Origin: Methanoregula sp. UBA471
GTDB taxonomy: Archaea > Halobacteriota > Methanomicrobia > Methanomicrobiales > Methanospirillaceae
Reading direction: 5' to 3'
Length of the DNA: 51,672 nucleotides
NCBI GenBank assembly: GCA_002495065.1
Contig: DADT01000064.1
Coordinates: 1 to 51,672, forward strand
Shown here: in pieces, positions 1-8,490 of the stretch
How the letters are laid out: the number at the start of each line of letters is the position of its first letter
Numbering within the stretch: the stretch's first letter is position 1
Made by a program: the position numbers and the translations under genes
Notes under the pieces: model-generated
Told to the model about the DNA's origin: nothing
The model's database searches: none
What the model saw: only the letters and a program-made list of their open reading frames with translations

Positions 1-1303
1 TGCCGATGAAGAGGGCGTTCCAGTGAAATTCACGGAGGGCCTCGAAGTTCTGGCCGATCAGGGTCTTGCCGAGGATCTTCCAGAACTCGGCGGTTTTCTT
101 CTGCTCGCCCTTTCTGACGGACTCGTGCATGTGCCTGACGCCTTCGAGCAGGGCGGTGTACTTGTTGATGGTCCCGCCCTTTTTGAGTTTTTCTGCCATC
201 TGTTCGATGGATTCGAAGAAGGTGTCCACGTCCACCATCCGGTTGACCGGAATGAAGGTGCCGTCATTCTGGACAAATACATAGGTGGCAGCACCACAGT
301 GCTGGTGGGCGGTGAACCGTACCTGGGGTTTGCCGGTATAGGCCTCGACCAGGTCCGAGAAGGGCAGCACGCAGGGCACCGGGTAGAAGTCGTCCTTTTT
401 TAAAACCCCGTCCAGCTGTTTTTCCAGGCCGTCCAGGAGGTCGGGTATCGTCACCCGCAGTTTCACGACATCGTCGTCGGTCGCTGCACCGGTAAAGGCA
501 ATCGGCTGGAAATTGACCCCCCGGATCACCGAGATGTTCTTTACCGCAAAGCGGACGATATCGCCGACCTCGCCAAGGTTCTTTCCCTTGATGATCGTCG
601 GGACGAGCACAACGCCGAGGCGGACCTTCCCGAGATTCTCCACCGCTCTCTCGTGGATCTTTAAAAGAGGATTGGTTGCCGGGGTGACACCATCGAAGTG
701 AAGGTAGACCGTGCTGAGACCGACATCTTTCAGTTTCTGGGCAAACGCGAGGTCATCGGCGATCCGGATACCGTTGGATGCAATCTGGACCTGGACAAAA
801 CCCATCTCCTTTGCCCGGCGGATGATCTCCGGCAGGTCATCCCGCATGGTGGGTTCGCCGCCGGAGAACTGCACGGCAGGGACCGGGACGGGTTTCTGGT
901 CACGGAGGAACTGCAGCATCCCGATGACTTCATCAAAGGACGGTTCGTAGATAAACCCGCAGGCACGGGCGTTGGCAAAACAGAAATCGCAGTCGAGGTT
1001 GCAGCGGTTGGTGAGATCGATATTGGCAAGCAGGGTCTGCGAATGGTGGTTATTGCACAGGCCGCAGGAAGACGGGCAGTTTTCGGGTAGAGCGGAGTTC
1101 TGGGGATTTGCAATGCCGGACCCGACCGCATCATACTGTTCGAACCGGTGCCAGAGAACCGCATCTGACCAGTAGAGGTTATGGAAATTCCCGTGCTGCG
1201 GGCATGTACTGTTCAGCCAGATCTTTCCCTCTTCTTCCACAACTTCTGCATCAATTGCAGAACAACATGTGGGGCAAAGACTCCGTGTCTTTTTTATCAG
1301 CAT
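1..1303 (-). CDS. tes: Radical SAM protein, probable tetraether lipid synthase (partial, C-terminus beyond window)
   Basis: Reading the minus strand from the ATG at 1303 gives 434 codons open to the window edge, so the C-terminus is missing. The radical SAM motif CNLDCDFC (CX3CX2C) is at residues 101-108 and GGEPT at about 148-152. Ahead of it lie a rubredoxin-like set (C10, C13, C14, C34) and a second CX3CX2C, CPSSCGLC (76-83); more Cys follow in the C-terminal half (YPVPC, HQHCG). This multi-cluster layout matches the MJ0619/Tes family, which joins two archaeol chains through their phytanyl ends to make tetraether lipids at the membrane. A GGTGGAT ribosome site lies about 7 bases before the ATG. 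It is divergent from carS, another lipid gene, which supports the call. An uncharacterised radical SAM paralog remains possible. Confidence 0.72.
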   Translation of the reverse strand, partial: MLIKKTRSLCPTCCSAIDAEVVEEEGKIWLNSTCPQHGNFHNLYWSDAVLWHRFEQYDAVGSGIANPQNSALPENCPSSCGLCNNHHSQTLLANIDLTNRCNLDCDFCFANARACGFIYEPSFDEVIGMLQFLRDQKPVPVPAVQFSGGEPTMRDDLPEIIRRAKEMGFVQVQIASNGIRIADDLAFAQKLKDVGLSTVYLHFDGVTPATNPLLKIHERAVENLGKVRLGVVLVPTIIKGKNLGEVGDIVRFAVKNISVIRGVNFQPIAFTGAATDDDVVKLRVTIPDLLDGLEKQLDGVLKKDDFYPVPCVLPFSDLVEAYTGKPQVRFTAHQHCGAATYVFVQNDGTFIPVNRMVDVDTFFESIEQMAEKLKKGGTINKYTALLEGVRHMHESVRKGEQKKTAEFWKILGKTLIGQNFEALREFHWNALFIG

Positions 1304-1388
1304 CAGTGTATCCACCAGCGGCTCAGTTATTTCAGGGTTATAGAGTCTGAGTAACCTTAATGTTTGCGCCTGCTCTTTATTACAGGTA
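1304..1388. promoter_or_regulatory. Divergent promoter region between tes-like gene and carS
   Basis: 85 bases separate the two divergent starts, so both promoters must lie in or overlap this stretch. It is AT-richer than the flanking genes, but I see no single convincing TATA box. Confidence 0.35.
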
Positions 1389-1952
1389 TTGGAGTGCTAC
1401 ATTATTAGTATTGATTTTATCATAATACCCTTGCTGTCAGCGGTCTGGATCATGCTCCCTGCTTATCTCCCGAATCCCGTTGCTGCACTCTTCGGGGGAG
1501 GCACTCCTATAGACCAGGGGATGAACTTTTCAGATGGCAGGCGGATATTCGGTGATGGAAAGACGTACCGGGGACTGGTGGCGGGGATCCTGGCCGGGAT
1601 CGGGATCGGGCTGCTGCAGATCTGGCTGTATGGTCTGTACGGGCCGGGGAGCCTCCCCGAACATACCTGGATCTCGGTCACCCTGCTTGCGACAGGAGCA
1701 CTCCTCGGGGACCTGTGCAAGAGCTTCTTCAAGCGGAGGTTCGGGAAGGAACGGGGGTCGAAATGGCCGGTGGCCGACCAGTACGACCTTGTGGTGGGTG
1801 CACTGCTCCTGACCCTGGTTGTCTACCCCTCGTGGGTCCTGGCAACCATCACCATGCCGGTGCTCATATTCATCCTGATCCTCACCCCCGTCCTCCACCG
1901 CACCGTAAATATCATCGGGTATTACATGGGAGTCAAGGAGGTACCATGGTGA
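1389..1952 (+). CDS. carS: CDP-archaeol synthase
   Basis: Transfers CMP from CTP to unsaturated archaetidic acid (digeranylgeranylglyceryl phosphate), activating the archaeal lipid core before polar head groups are added; an integral membrane enzyme. The 187-residue protein has about five hydrophobic segments. Family signatures are N-P-(x)n-FGGG-x-PID near residues 29-42, DGRRIFGDGKTYRG (49-62), and GDLCKSFFKRR followed by a WP-x-DQYD segment. The start used is TTG at 1389, giving a first membrane helix; an ATG at 1452 would remove most of it. The stop overlaps the pyrE start, so the two are translationally coupled. Divergent to the probable tetraether synthase. Confidence 0.9.
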   Translation: MECYIISIDFIIIPLLSAVWIMLPAYLPNPVAALFGGGTPIDQGMNFSDGRRIFGDGKTYRGLVAGILAGIGIGLLQIWLYGLYGPGSLPEHTWISVTLLATGALLGDLCKSFFKRRFGKERGSKWPVADQYDLVVGALLLTLVVYPSWVLATITMPVLIFILILTPVLHRTVNIIGYYMGVKEVPW

Positions 1953-2458
1953 ACATTCTGGCAGACCTGCTCATCAGGAACAGGGCAATCGAGTTTGGCG
2001 AGTTCACGCTCGCCTCTGGCGCAAAAAGCCCGTACTATATCGATGTGAAATCTGCGGTGACCAGCCCGGAGCTCCTCACGGCCATCGCCTCGGCCATTGC
2101 ACAGGACTACCCGTTTGAGGTGGTGGCGGGCGTGGCCGTGGGGGGCGTTCCGCTGGCCGTTGCAACAGCGATGGTGGCAAAAAAACCGTACGCCATCATC
2201 CGGGCAGCGGAAAAGAGCCACGGGAAAAAGGACGTCATTATCGGGTGCGTCAGGGACAGGGAGGTCCTGCTGGTCGAGGATGTCACCACCTCCGGGGGAT
2301 CTGCCCTCTACGGGATCAACGCTCTCCGGGCTGCCGGTGCACGGGCTGACCGGGTGGTCACGGTCGTCGACCGCGAGCAGGGTGCCGGCCCGATGCTCAG
2401 GCAGCAGGGAATCTCGCTCCTTGCCCTCGTGAAGGTCAGCGAACTCCTGCAATCGTAA
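1946..2458 (+). CDS. pyrE: Orotate phosphoribosyltransferase
   Basis: Converts orotate plus PRPP to orotidine 5'-phosphate in pyrimidine synthesis (cytosolic). The protein is 170 residues, normal for archaeal PyrE. The PRPP-binding motif VLLVEDVTTSGGS is at 107-119; the N-terminal SGAKSPYYID segment (24-33) is typical. The ATG at 1946 is preceded by a strong AAGGAGGT site (1935-1942) and overlaps the end of carS by 7 bases. A long in-frame upstream extension exists only because the frame stays open inside carS, so it was not used. Confidence 0.95.
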   Translation: MVNILADLLIRNRAIEFGEFTLASGAKSPYYIDVKSAVTSPELLTAIASAIAQDYPFEVVAGVAVGGVPLAVATAMVAKKPYAIIRAAEKSHGKKDVIIGCVRDREVLLVEDVTTSGGSALYGINALRAAGARADRVVTVVDREQGAGPMLRQQGISLLALVKVSELLQS

Positions 2459-2462
2459 ACCA

Positions 2463-2470
2463 TTTTTATT
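2463..2470 (+). promoter_or_regulatory. TATA box for purD (leaderless start)
   Basis: TTTTTATT sits right after the pyrE stop, centred about 26 bases before the ATG at 2493. That spacing predicts transcription starting at or next to the start codon, and no ribosome site is seen. Confidence 0.5.
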
Positions 2471-2492
2471 GACAGCGCAAGAGTACATGGAC

Positions 2493-3779
2493 ATGAAAAT
2501 CCTTGTTGTTGGGGGAGGGGGAAGGGAACACGCGATAGCCCGTGCCCTTGCCCGCAACGAGGAAACGGAACTATTTTCGGTGATGGCAAAGAAGAACCCC
2601 GGGATCGCCGCCCTCGCCAGAGGCATAAAGCTCTGCAGGGAAACCGACATTTCCGGGATTACCCGTTACGCACGGGAATGCAGCGCTGAGTACGCTTTCA
2701 TCGGGCCCGAAGCCCCGCTTGAGGCAGGGATCGTGGACCAGCTGGAGGCTCTGGATATCCGGTGCGTGGGGCCGACGCAGGCAGCAGCCCGGATCGAGAC
2801 CGATAAGGCGTTCTGCCGGGACATGATGGAACTGCACAACATCGACGGCTGCCCGAAATACCGGGTATTCCACGACCGTGCAGATGCCATTTCGTTTATC
2901 CATGATTACGAAGGAGATCTCGCGATAAAACCCATCGGGCTGACCGGGGGAAAGGGGGTCAGGATCATGGGCGAGCAGGTCGACAGGTCCGGCGCGGTCG
3001 CCTACGTCAAATCCCTTGCCGGGGGTGTGGTACTCGAGGAGCGCCTCATCGGAGAGGAGTTCACCCTCCAGGCATTTGTTGACGGCAACCACATCATCCC
3101 CATGCCGCTCGTGCAGGACCATAAGCGTGCGTACGAAGGAGACCTCGGGCCCAACACCGGGGGCATGGGCTCCTACTCGATGCCCGATCACATGCTCCCG
3201 TTCGTGTCCGGTGCGGACTACAAAAAGGCGCTTGCCATCATGAGGGCAACCGTCGCTGCACTGGAGAGGACCGGGCACCCCTACAGGGGAATACTCTACG
3301 GCCAGTTCATGAATACCGCCCGGGGACCGAAGGTGATAGAATTCAATGCCCGCTTTGGCGATCCGGAGGCAATGAACGTCCTTTCCCTCCTGAGTTCTGA
3401 CCTTTCGGACATCGTGGTGAGGATTGCAGAAGGGTCGCTATCCGTTACAAACGTGACCTTTGAACAGAACGCAACGGTGTGCAAATACATCGTGCCGGCG
3501 GGATACCCGGACTCCCCGCACCCGGGAGATCCGGTAACCCTCAGGTCCACGGACAGGGCCCTCGTGTATTATGCGAATATCGCCGAGAACGAGGGAAACC
3601 TCTCCACCCTGACCTCACGGACGCTGGCATTCGTCGGCATCGGCCCGACACTTGAGGATGCAGAACGTATCGCGGAACAGGCGGCGTCGGGAGTCGGGGG
3701 AAACGTCCGCTACCGGCGGGATATCGGCACCCGGGCACTGCTTGAACAGCGTATCAACCACATGAAGGAGTTGCGATGA
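2493..3779 (+). CDS. purD: Phosphoribosylamine--glycine ligase
   Basis: Purine synthesis step 2: ATP-dependent ligation of glycine to 5-phosphoribosylamine. 428 residues, normal length. The N-terminus MKILVVGGGGREHA is the classical PurD start, followed by an ATP-grasp domain (GLTGGKGV near residue 148; NTGGMGSY; EFNARFGDPE). TTG (2469) and ATG (2487) starts are also in frame; 2493 is chosen because it gives the family N-terminus and fits the TATA spacing. The stop overlaps the argF start in an ATGA, so purD and argF are coupled. Confidence 0.95.
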   Translation: MKILVVGGGGREHAIARALARNEETELFSVMAKKNPGIAALARGIKLCRETDISGITRYARECSAEYAFIGPEAPLEAGIVDQLEALDIRCVGPTQAAARIETDKAFCRDMMELHNIDGCPKYRVFHDRADAISFIHDYEGDLAIKPIGLTGGKGVRIMGEQVDRSGAVAYVKSLAGGVVLEERLIGEEFTLQAFVDGNHIIPMPLVQDHKRAYEGDLGPNTGGMGSYSMPDHMLPFVSGADYKKALAIMRATVAALERTGHPYRGILYGQFMNTARGPKVIEFNARFGDPEAMNVLSLLSSDLSDIVVRIAEGSLSVTNVTFEQNATVCKYIVPAGYPDSPHPGDPVTLRSTDRALVYYANIAENEGNLSTLTSRTLAFVGIGPTLEDAERIAEQAASGVGGNVRYRRDIGTRALLEQRINHMKELR

Positions 3780-4684
3780 AGAAGGATTTTCTGTCGATTC
3801 TTGACATCACCAAAGGGGAGCTCGAACAGATCCTCACGGAAGCGGAACGGCTAAAAACGCTGAGAAAAGAGGGTAAGGTCCACGAGCTCCTCCGCGGCAG
3901 GAATCTCGCGATGATTTTTGAGAAGTCCTCCACCCGGACCCATATTTCATTCGAGGTCGGCATGAACGAGCTGGGAGGGCATGCCCTGTTTCTGAATGCC
4001 CGTGACATGCAGATCTGGCGGGGCGAGGAGATCCGCGATACCGCCCGGGCGGCGTCCCGGTATGTCTCAGCCATCATGATCCGTGCGTACAAGCACAGCA
4101 CCATCGAGGAATTTGCCCGGCATGCCACCATTCCGGTGATCAACGGGCTGTCCGATCTCGAGCACCCCTGCCAGCTCCTCGCCGATATCATGACCATCCG
4201 GGAGCACTTCGGATCGACCCGGGATCTCAAAGTCGCATGGGTCGGGGACGGGAACAATGTCTGCAACTCCCTGATCCTCTCGACCGTGCTGACGGGCATG
4301 AAGGTCGTTGTCGCAACGCCGGAAGGGTATGGGCCGGCAGAGGACGTCGTGAAGAAGGCACGGGCACAGGGTGGAAAAGTTACCCTTGTCAGGAAGCCGG
4401 AAAAAGCGGCAAAGGGGGCAGATGTCATCATCACCGACACCTGGGTCTCCATGGGTGACGACGAGGAACGCGAGGAGCGCCTGAGAGTGTTCCACGACTA
4501 TACGGTTGATGCAGCCCTCATGCACCATGCCTCTCCCGGTGCACGGGTACTCCACTGCCTCCCGGCACACCGGGGCGAGGAGATCGCCGATGAGGTCATG
4601 GAGGGCGGGCAGAGCCTTGTCTGGGACGAGGCAGAGAACCGGCTCCACGCCCAGAAGGCGCTGCTGGTGCGGCTGCTGAAATAG
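3776..4684 (+). CDS. argF: Ornithine carbamoyltransferase
   Basis: Makes citrulline from ornithine and carbamoyl phosphate in arginine synthesis (cytosolic homotrimer). The 302-residue protein has all diagnostic motifs: SSTRT (51-55) and HPCQ (130-133) for carbamoyl phosphate, the SMG loop (225-227) for ornithine, and HCLPAHRG (260-267) with the catalytic Cys. The ATG lies in a 4-base overlap with the purD stop. The last gene of the carS-pyrE-purD-argF run; a 795-bp repeat-rich gap follows. Confidence 0.96.
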   Translation: MKKDFLSILDITKGELEQILTEAERLKTLRKEGKVHELLRGRNLAMIFEKSSTRTHISFEVGMNELGGHALFLNARDMQIWRGEEIRDTARAASRYVSAIMIRAYKHSTIEEFARHATIPVINGLSDLEHPCQLLADIMTIREHFGSTRDLKVAWVGDGNNVCNSLILSTVLTGMKVVVATPEGYGPAEDVVKKARAQGGKVTLVRKPEKAAKGADVIITDTWVSMGDDEEREERLRVFHDYTVDAALMHHASPGARVLHCLPAHRGEEIADEVMEGGQSLVWDEAENRLHAQKALLVRLLK

Positions 4685-4734
4685 TCCGCGGGGAATGATC
4701 CTCTTCACACTGAATATCAACCCTTTGCCTGATG

Positions 4735-4900
4735 GATGGGGCTATGGCTCGTGATGCCTCCGCCCCTGCTGGAGCGATAATTCCAGAAAAGGTAATGCAA
4801 CACCATCACAAAAGCGCAGGGGCGGTCCGGGGGGACAGGCACTGTCCCCTCCGTAAACAGGTGCTTTGCCATTTGTTGGAAACTGGAGGGTTTCCCATGA
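4735..4900 (+). repeat. Dispersed repeat family F1, copy a
   Basis: About 165 bp with clear similarity to 14747-14930 (minus) and 30881-31066 (plus). Shared landmarks in order are GATGCCTCCGC, AAGGTAATGCAACACCATCAC, GGACAGGCACTGTCCCCTCC and CATTTGTTG. The GGACAGGCACTGTCC segment is self-complementary at its ends and could form a hairpin. No open frame of note. Confidence 0.7.
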
Positions 4901-5100
4901 AAATCCCACAATTACAGTACTATCGGGAAGTGCCAGTCCTGGTAATGTGATGACTGCGCCGCCCCCGAAGGGATGCCCCCGCGGCGCTCAATTACCTGAA
5001 AAATCCATTTCTGGCGTCTCAAAAGACACTGGTGCGGATGGCAGTCGTACCTTCAGCATTTTCATGGTTCGGGTGCGAATATCCCTTCATGTCCGTTTCC

Positions 5101-5199
5101 CATGAAAACAAACACGATGCCGGTGACCACAGGCACACAGAATAAAAATTGAATACCATCGCGATGTGAGACGTTAAGACACCTATTTCCATATTAAAT
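5101..5199 (+). repeat. Module M3, copy a (structured short repeat)
   Basis: About 97 bp nearly identical to 50199-50295. It begins CATGAAAACAAACAC, contains GAGACGTTAAG and ends near TATTAAAT. A hairpin CATCGCGATG (5157-5166) corresponds to CCTCGCGGGG in the other copy, keeping base pairing. A 3'-end fragment of repeat family F2 (5058-5100, with the GGTTCGGGTGCGAA hairpin) lies directly upstream. Confidence 0.7.
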
Positions 5200-5204
5200 T
5201 CAAT

Positions 5205-5431
5205 TGAACAGATGTGAGAAATGGATTGTTAATTCCTCATAATTATTTGTGATAAACCCCGCTGCCCCCGACGGGGCGCCTCCGCAGCGGATCAGTGTCT
5301 ATACGCATATTTGCAAACCCCGTCCTGCCCCGCTGTGCCTCGGAGAGGCCATGAGGCGAAGGAGCCCTCATAAAATTATTGGATTTAATGATTTTCATGA
5401 TTCGGGTGTGAACTCCCGTTCATGCCGTTTC
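5205..5431 (+). repeat. Dispersed repeat family F2, copy a
   Basis: About 225 bp shared with six other sites in the window. It holds two strong stems. The first is an outer CCGCTG/CAGCGG around CCCC-GAC-GGGG. The second is GCCTC-GGA-GAGGC, with a second GAGGC downstream that could pair instead. The element ends with a GTTCG-type hairpin. Its 3' end is about 49 bases before the transporter gene at 5480, in the same orientation. Confidence 0.75.
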
Positions 5432-5479
5432 TACAACCCCGGTAATATCCTTATCCTCAGCCGATAACACTCCTTACTG

Positions 5480-6397
5480 ATGTTCTGGTTTCCTCTTGCC
5501 CTGTCGGGTGCCATCAGTCAGGCCATATACAGTCTTTCCATAAAGGTCCTCCTCCGTAAGACACCCCCGTTTTTCCTTGCCGGCTCTACCTTCCTTGCCG
5601 CTTTCCTGATCGTCTTACCCGTGATCCTCGTTACCGGTATCCCGCCCCTTGGGCCGGGTCTCGTTCCGGCTCTTGCAGTGACCGTGACCATCAATAGTGC
5701 CGCTACAGTTCTTTATTACCGGGCACTTTCAACCACCGATCTCTCCCTGTGCGTACCTATCCTCGCGTTCACCCCGGTCTTCCTGATCCTCACCTCCTTT
5801 ATCATCCTGGGGGAAATCCCCTCTCCTGCCGGCGCTGCGGGCATCTTTCTTGTCACCGCCGGTGCCTTCCTGCACACCCTCCACTCCGGTAAGTCCGCCT
5901 GCCTGCGTGCCCCTTTCCAGGCCTTTTTACATGATCCGGGGATCCGCTCCATGCTCCTCGTTGCCTTCCTCTACAGTATTTCCGTCAATTACGACAAGGA
6001 AGTAGTCATGAATTCCAGCCCGTTTTTCAGCTGCGGGATCTTCCTTTTTGTCATGGCCCTCGTTTTCCTGCTCATTGCCCTGTTGACCAGGACAAAAGAA
6101 ACGTCTGCTGCCATAGATCCCGGTGCAACGGACCCGGCCCGCTCCAGTCCGCAATTCACCCATTCCCCCTTGTTCATGTATGGTGTGGTCGGAATGGTAC
6201 TGGCTGTCGAGGGAATCTCGATCAACATTGCCTACACCATGGCCATCGTGCCGTATGTGATCTCGGTAAAGCGGTTATCCCTCTTCTTTTCCGTGCTCTT
6301 CGGCGGCCTCCTTCTCCATGAACAACAGATACGGGGACGGATGTCCGGGGCTCTCGTAATGATTGCGGGAGCGGTCGTGATTGGGTTATGGGGGTGA
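5480..6397 (+). CDS. EamA/DMT-superfamily membrane transporter
   Basis: A 305-residue protein of about ten hydrophobic helices in two homologous halves, the usual EamA (drug/metabolite transporter) plan. The start FWFPLALSGAISQAIYSLSIK and the repeat-half ends PVFLILTSFIILGE and SVLFGGLLLHE (helix followed by conserved Glu) are typical. A polar loop near residues 205-225 separates the late helices. The substrate cannot be read from sequence. Transcribed alone. No ribosome site precedes the ATG; an AT-rich stretch near 5445-5460 could be a promoter for a short or absent leader. A structured F2 repeat lies just upstream. Confidence 0.85.
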   Translation: MFWFPLALSGAISQAIYSLSIKVLLRKTPPFFLAGSTFLAAFLIVLPVILVTGIPPLGPGLVPALAVTVTINSAATVLYYRALSTTDLSLCVPILAFTPVFLILTSFIILGEIPSPAGAAGIFLVTAGAFLHTLHSGKSACLRAPFQAFLHDPGIRSMLLVAFLYSISVNYDKEVVMNSSPFFSCGIFLFVMALVFLLIALLTRTKETSAAIDPGATDPARSSPQFTHSPLFMYGVVGMVLAVEGISINIAYTMAIVPYVISVKRLSLFFSVLFGGLLLHEQQIRGRMSGALVMIAGAVVIGLWG

Positions 6398-6638
6398 CGT
6401 CAAACCCGGGGTAACAGAAAATTCTGTTGAAGAATGCCTGTGGGATGCAGGTGTCTTGGGCAGGGATGGCTTGAAAAGAGCACATCCTCTCTATTATCGT
6501 CATATGCCTGGATGTGTACAGATTGCCGGCAATCGGGAAGGACCTTGAGCACTCTGCGTTTCTGCCTTTTCGGGGTACCTGCCAGCTGAGCGTATGCAGC
6601 CCGGGTCTGGATTTTCACCACGATTTGAGAAAAACGGG

Positions 6639-6809
6639 TTATTTTTTGATCGCTTTCTGCACCCGGTAGATAATGTCTGCCGAAAGGTAGTGCATATCAT
6701 GGGCAGGTTCTGCATGGTCGATAAATTTTCGCATCAGTTCCTGATTCGTTGTTCCATGGGCTTCAAACGAGCAGTCGAGACCGACATCCTTGCACGAAAC
6801 TGAGGGCAT
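6639..6809 (-). CDS. Small DUF1059-family protein
   Basis: 56 residues, too short for many gene finders. The sequence has the DUF1059 hallmarks: CKDVGLDCSFEAHG near the N-terminus (C6, C13), a central helix, then a conserved HA-x-x-AH segment and a short C-terminal helix. A strong AAGGAGGAA ribosome site lies 8-10 bases before the ATG. The function of DUF1059 is unknown. The two Cys and nearby His residues could bind a metal, which is inference. Lies between the transporter and another Cys-containing small protein. Confidence 0.8.
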   Translation of the reverse strand: MPSVSCKDVGLDCSFEAHGTTNQELMRKFIDHAEPAHDMHYLSADIIYRVQKAIKK

Positions 6810-7042
6810 GTGTAACTTCCTCCTTTATCCTGGTTTTATACCATGAATTGGCATAAATCCATATGAATAAATGCAACGCAGTGGTGCAAGGCATCGGTTT
6901 TCATGTGAAGCGTACCCGGTAAAATCCCCGCCGGTGATCAGGGCAACACTGCACAGATATGACGCCCGGCATTTTTTCAGAAATCAGTTTCACCCTCCCC
7001 CTGCCCCTGTACCATTATGGATGTGGTTACCATCCGGAGATC

Positions 7043-7195
7043 ATGATCACGTACTGGTGTTCAAAGAAAAATTCAATACATAACTGGATAGATCACGGCA
7101 TCGACTTTGTTCCTTTCAGTGTCCCCTGTATCGGGTCCGGGTGTGAGTACTGGAGAGAAGGCGAGTGTATTCATCTCACGAAAAAGGGGAAATAA
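7043..7195 (+). CDS. Small Cys-rich protein, unrecognised
   Basis: 50 residues from an ATG with a CCGGAGATC ribosome site just upstream; the frame also stays open farther upstream. It has four Cys (C6, then a C-x4-C-x7-C set) with aromatic residues such as YWC and CEYW, and a lysine-rich end. The spacing could suit a metal site, but I know no matching family. A short inverted repeat (CTACC...GGTAG near 7206-7230) follows and may end transcription. Confidence 0.5.
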   Translation: MITYWCSKKNSIHNWIDHGIDFVPFSVPCIGSGCEYWREGECIHLTKKGK

Positions 7196-7267
7196 TTCCG
7201 GAGCACTACCTGCAGGATCGGCAGGGTAGTTGCCTCTCATGCTCCCATTGCTGTTTTTTTCGGTTTT

Positions 7268-7442
7268 GTTGAAACATACATGAACGGAAGTTCACACCCA
7301 AACCATGAAAACCCTATAATTTTATGATGGCTCCCCGCCTCAGGGCCTCTCCGAGGCACGGCGGGGCAGTGCGGTGTTTACAAAAATGTGGTCATTGATC
7401 CGCTGCGGGGGCGTCCCTTTGGGGGCAGCGGCGTTCATCATC
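7268..7442 (-). repeat. Dispersed repeat family F2, copy d
   Basis: Minus-strand copy containing the AACGGGAGTTC-like end, GCCTCGGAGAGGC and the GC-rich stem with outer arms CCGCTG/CAGCGG. It ends about 280 bases before the lipoprotein start. Confidence 0.75.
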
Positions 7443-7725
7443 CCTATACTGCTTATGCTGGTCTGATTTCGTTGTATCAGAGTAATGTCTGTCAATAATT
7501 TTCATCCGGATATTCCTGAATGTGATCACCAGAGGTCGGAGCTATAATTAACGGGTTTACGGAAAGGACCAATCCTGCTTTTCGTATCTTTCGGTTGTGC
7601 ATCGACCGCAATTGAAAGAAAGACCAGCTGGCGTAGATAAACACGATCTGTCAGCTGAACTGATTGAACGTGAGTGTCGTTATGCCAGATATGCATATAT
7701 CCACCTTCGGATAACAAAGAGAACT

Positions 7726-8490
7726 ATGAACTATTTCCCGGCAATCCTGATAATCGGATTATTACTGATTAGTGGATGCACAAGCACTTCCCCACCCTAT
7801 ACAACATCGACAATCACCCCGACATCTGTTGAGACCACCCGGTTCCCGACAACATCTGTTACCACTACCGCGATACCCGTCACGAGTCCGACCATCAGGG
7901 ACATTATACCCGGTGAAGGGACCGCCGGCAGCACCATTTCCATCACCGATCTTGACGGCAGTAATTTCCAGAGCGGTGCAACGGTGACACTGATGAGGAG
8001 TGGCTATCGGAATATCACGGCGACCAATGTCAATGTGTGGTCCTCTTCTTGGATAACCTGCACCTTTTCGCTCCCGTCATCTGTTGGATCCGGTTCATGG
8101 GATGTTGTCGTGACCAATCCGGATGGCCAGTACGGCATCTCGACCAACCTGTTTATTATCCGTACTCCACCAGCTCCTGCAGAAACCACCATGCCTGCCG
8201 GAGGAATCGGCATCACCAGCATCACCCCCCCGTTTGCTGCCAGTTCGAATTCGACGGTCGATATCCTTGTTTTCGGATCAAATTTCCAGAATAATATTGC
8301 CGCAAAACTTAACCGGAGCGGAAGAGCGGACATTCCAGCATACAGGACCTTTGTATTGGATATAACACGTACGCAGGTCAGGTGTTATTTCAACATTCCC
8401 CCCGGTTCACGGGGGACGTGGAGTCTTATCCTGACAAACGCTGACGGAACAACGGGTTTTCTTGAAGATGCATTTGATGTAAGAAACTGA
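7726..8490 (+). CDS. Surface lipoprotein with two IPT/TIG-like domains
   Basis: 254 residues. The N-terminus is a hydrophobic signal ending in a lipobox (LISGC, Cys18), so the protein is probably lipid-anchored outside the cell. A Thr/Ser/Pro-rich linker (about 19-60) follows, then two similar beta-domains of about 80-90 residues. Each contains a phrase of the type I-x-x-I-x-P-x-x-(G/A) ... GSNFQ ... V-x-(W/L)-x-x-SG and ends with the same W-x-(V/L)-x-x-TN-x-DG pattern, typical of IPT/TIG folds. The longer open frame upstream would bury the signal peptide, so the ATG at 7726 is preferred. Ligand unknown. Confidence 0.75.
   Translation: MNYFPAILIIGLLLISGCTSTSPPYTTSTITPTSVETTRFPTTSVTTTAIPVTSPTIRDIIPGEGTAGSTISITDLDGSNFQSGATVTLMRSGYRNITATNVNVWSSSWITCTFSLPSSVGSGSWDVVVTNPDGQYGISTNLFIIRTPPAPAETTMPAGGIGITSITPPFAASSNSTVDILVFGSNFQNNIAAKLNRSGRADIPAYRTFVLDITRTQVRCYFNIPPGSRGTWSLILTNADGTTGFLEDAFDVRN

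Noticed and set aside
5140..5200. GACGTTAAG-rich stretch as a CRISPR leader or repeat
   Set aside because: Found only twice, far apart, without repeats and spacers; explained as module M3.
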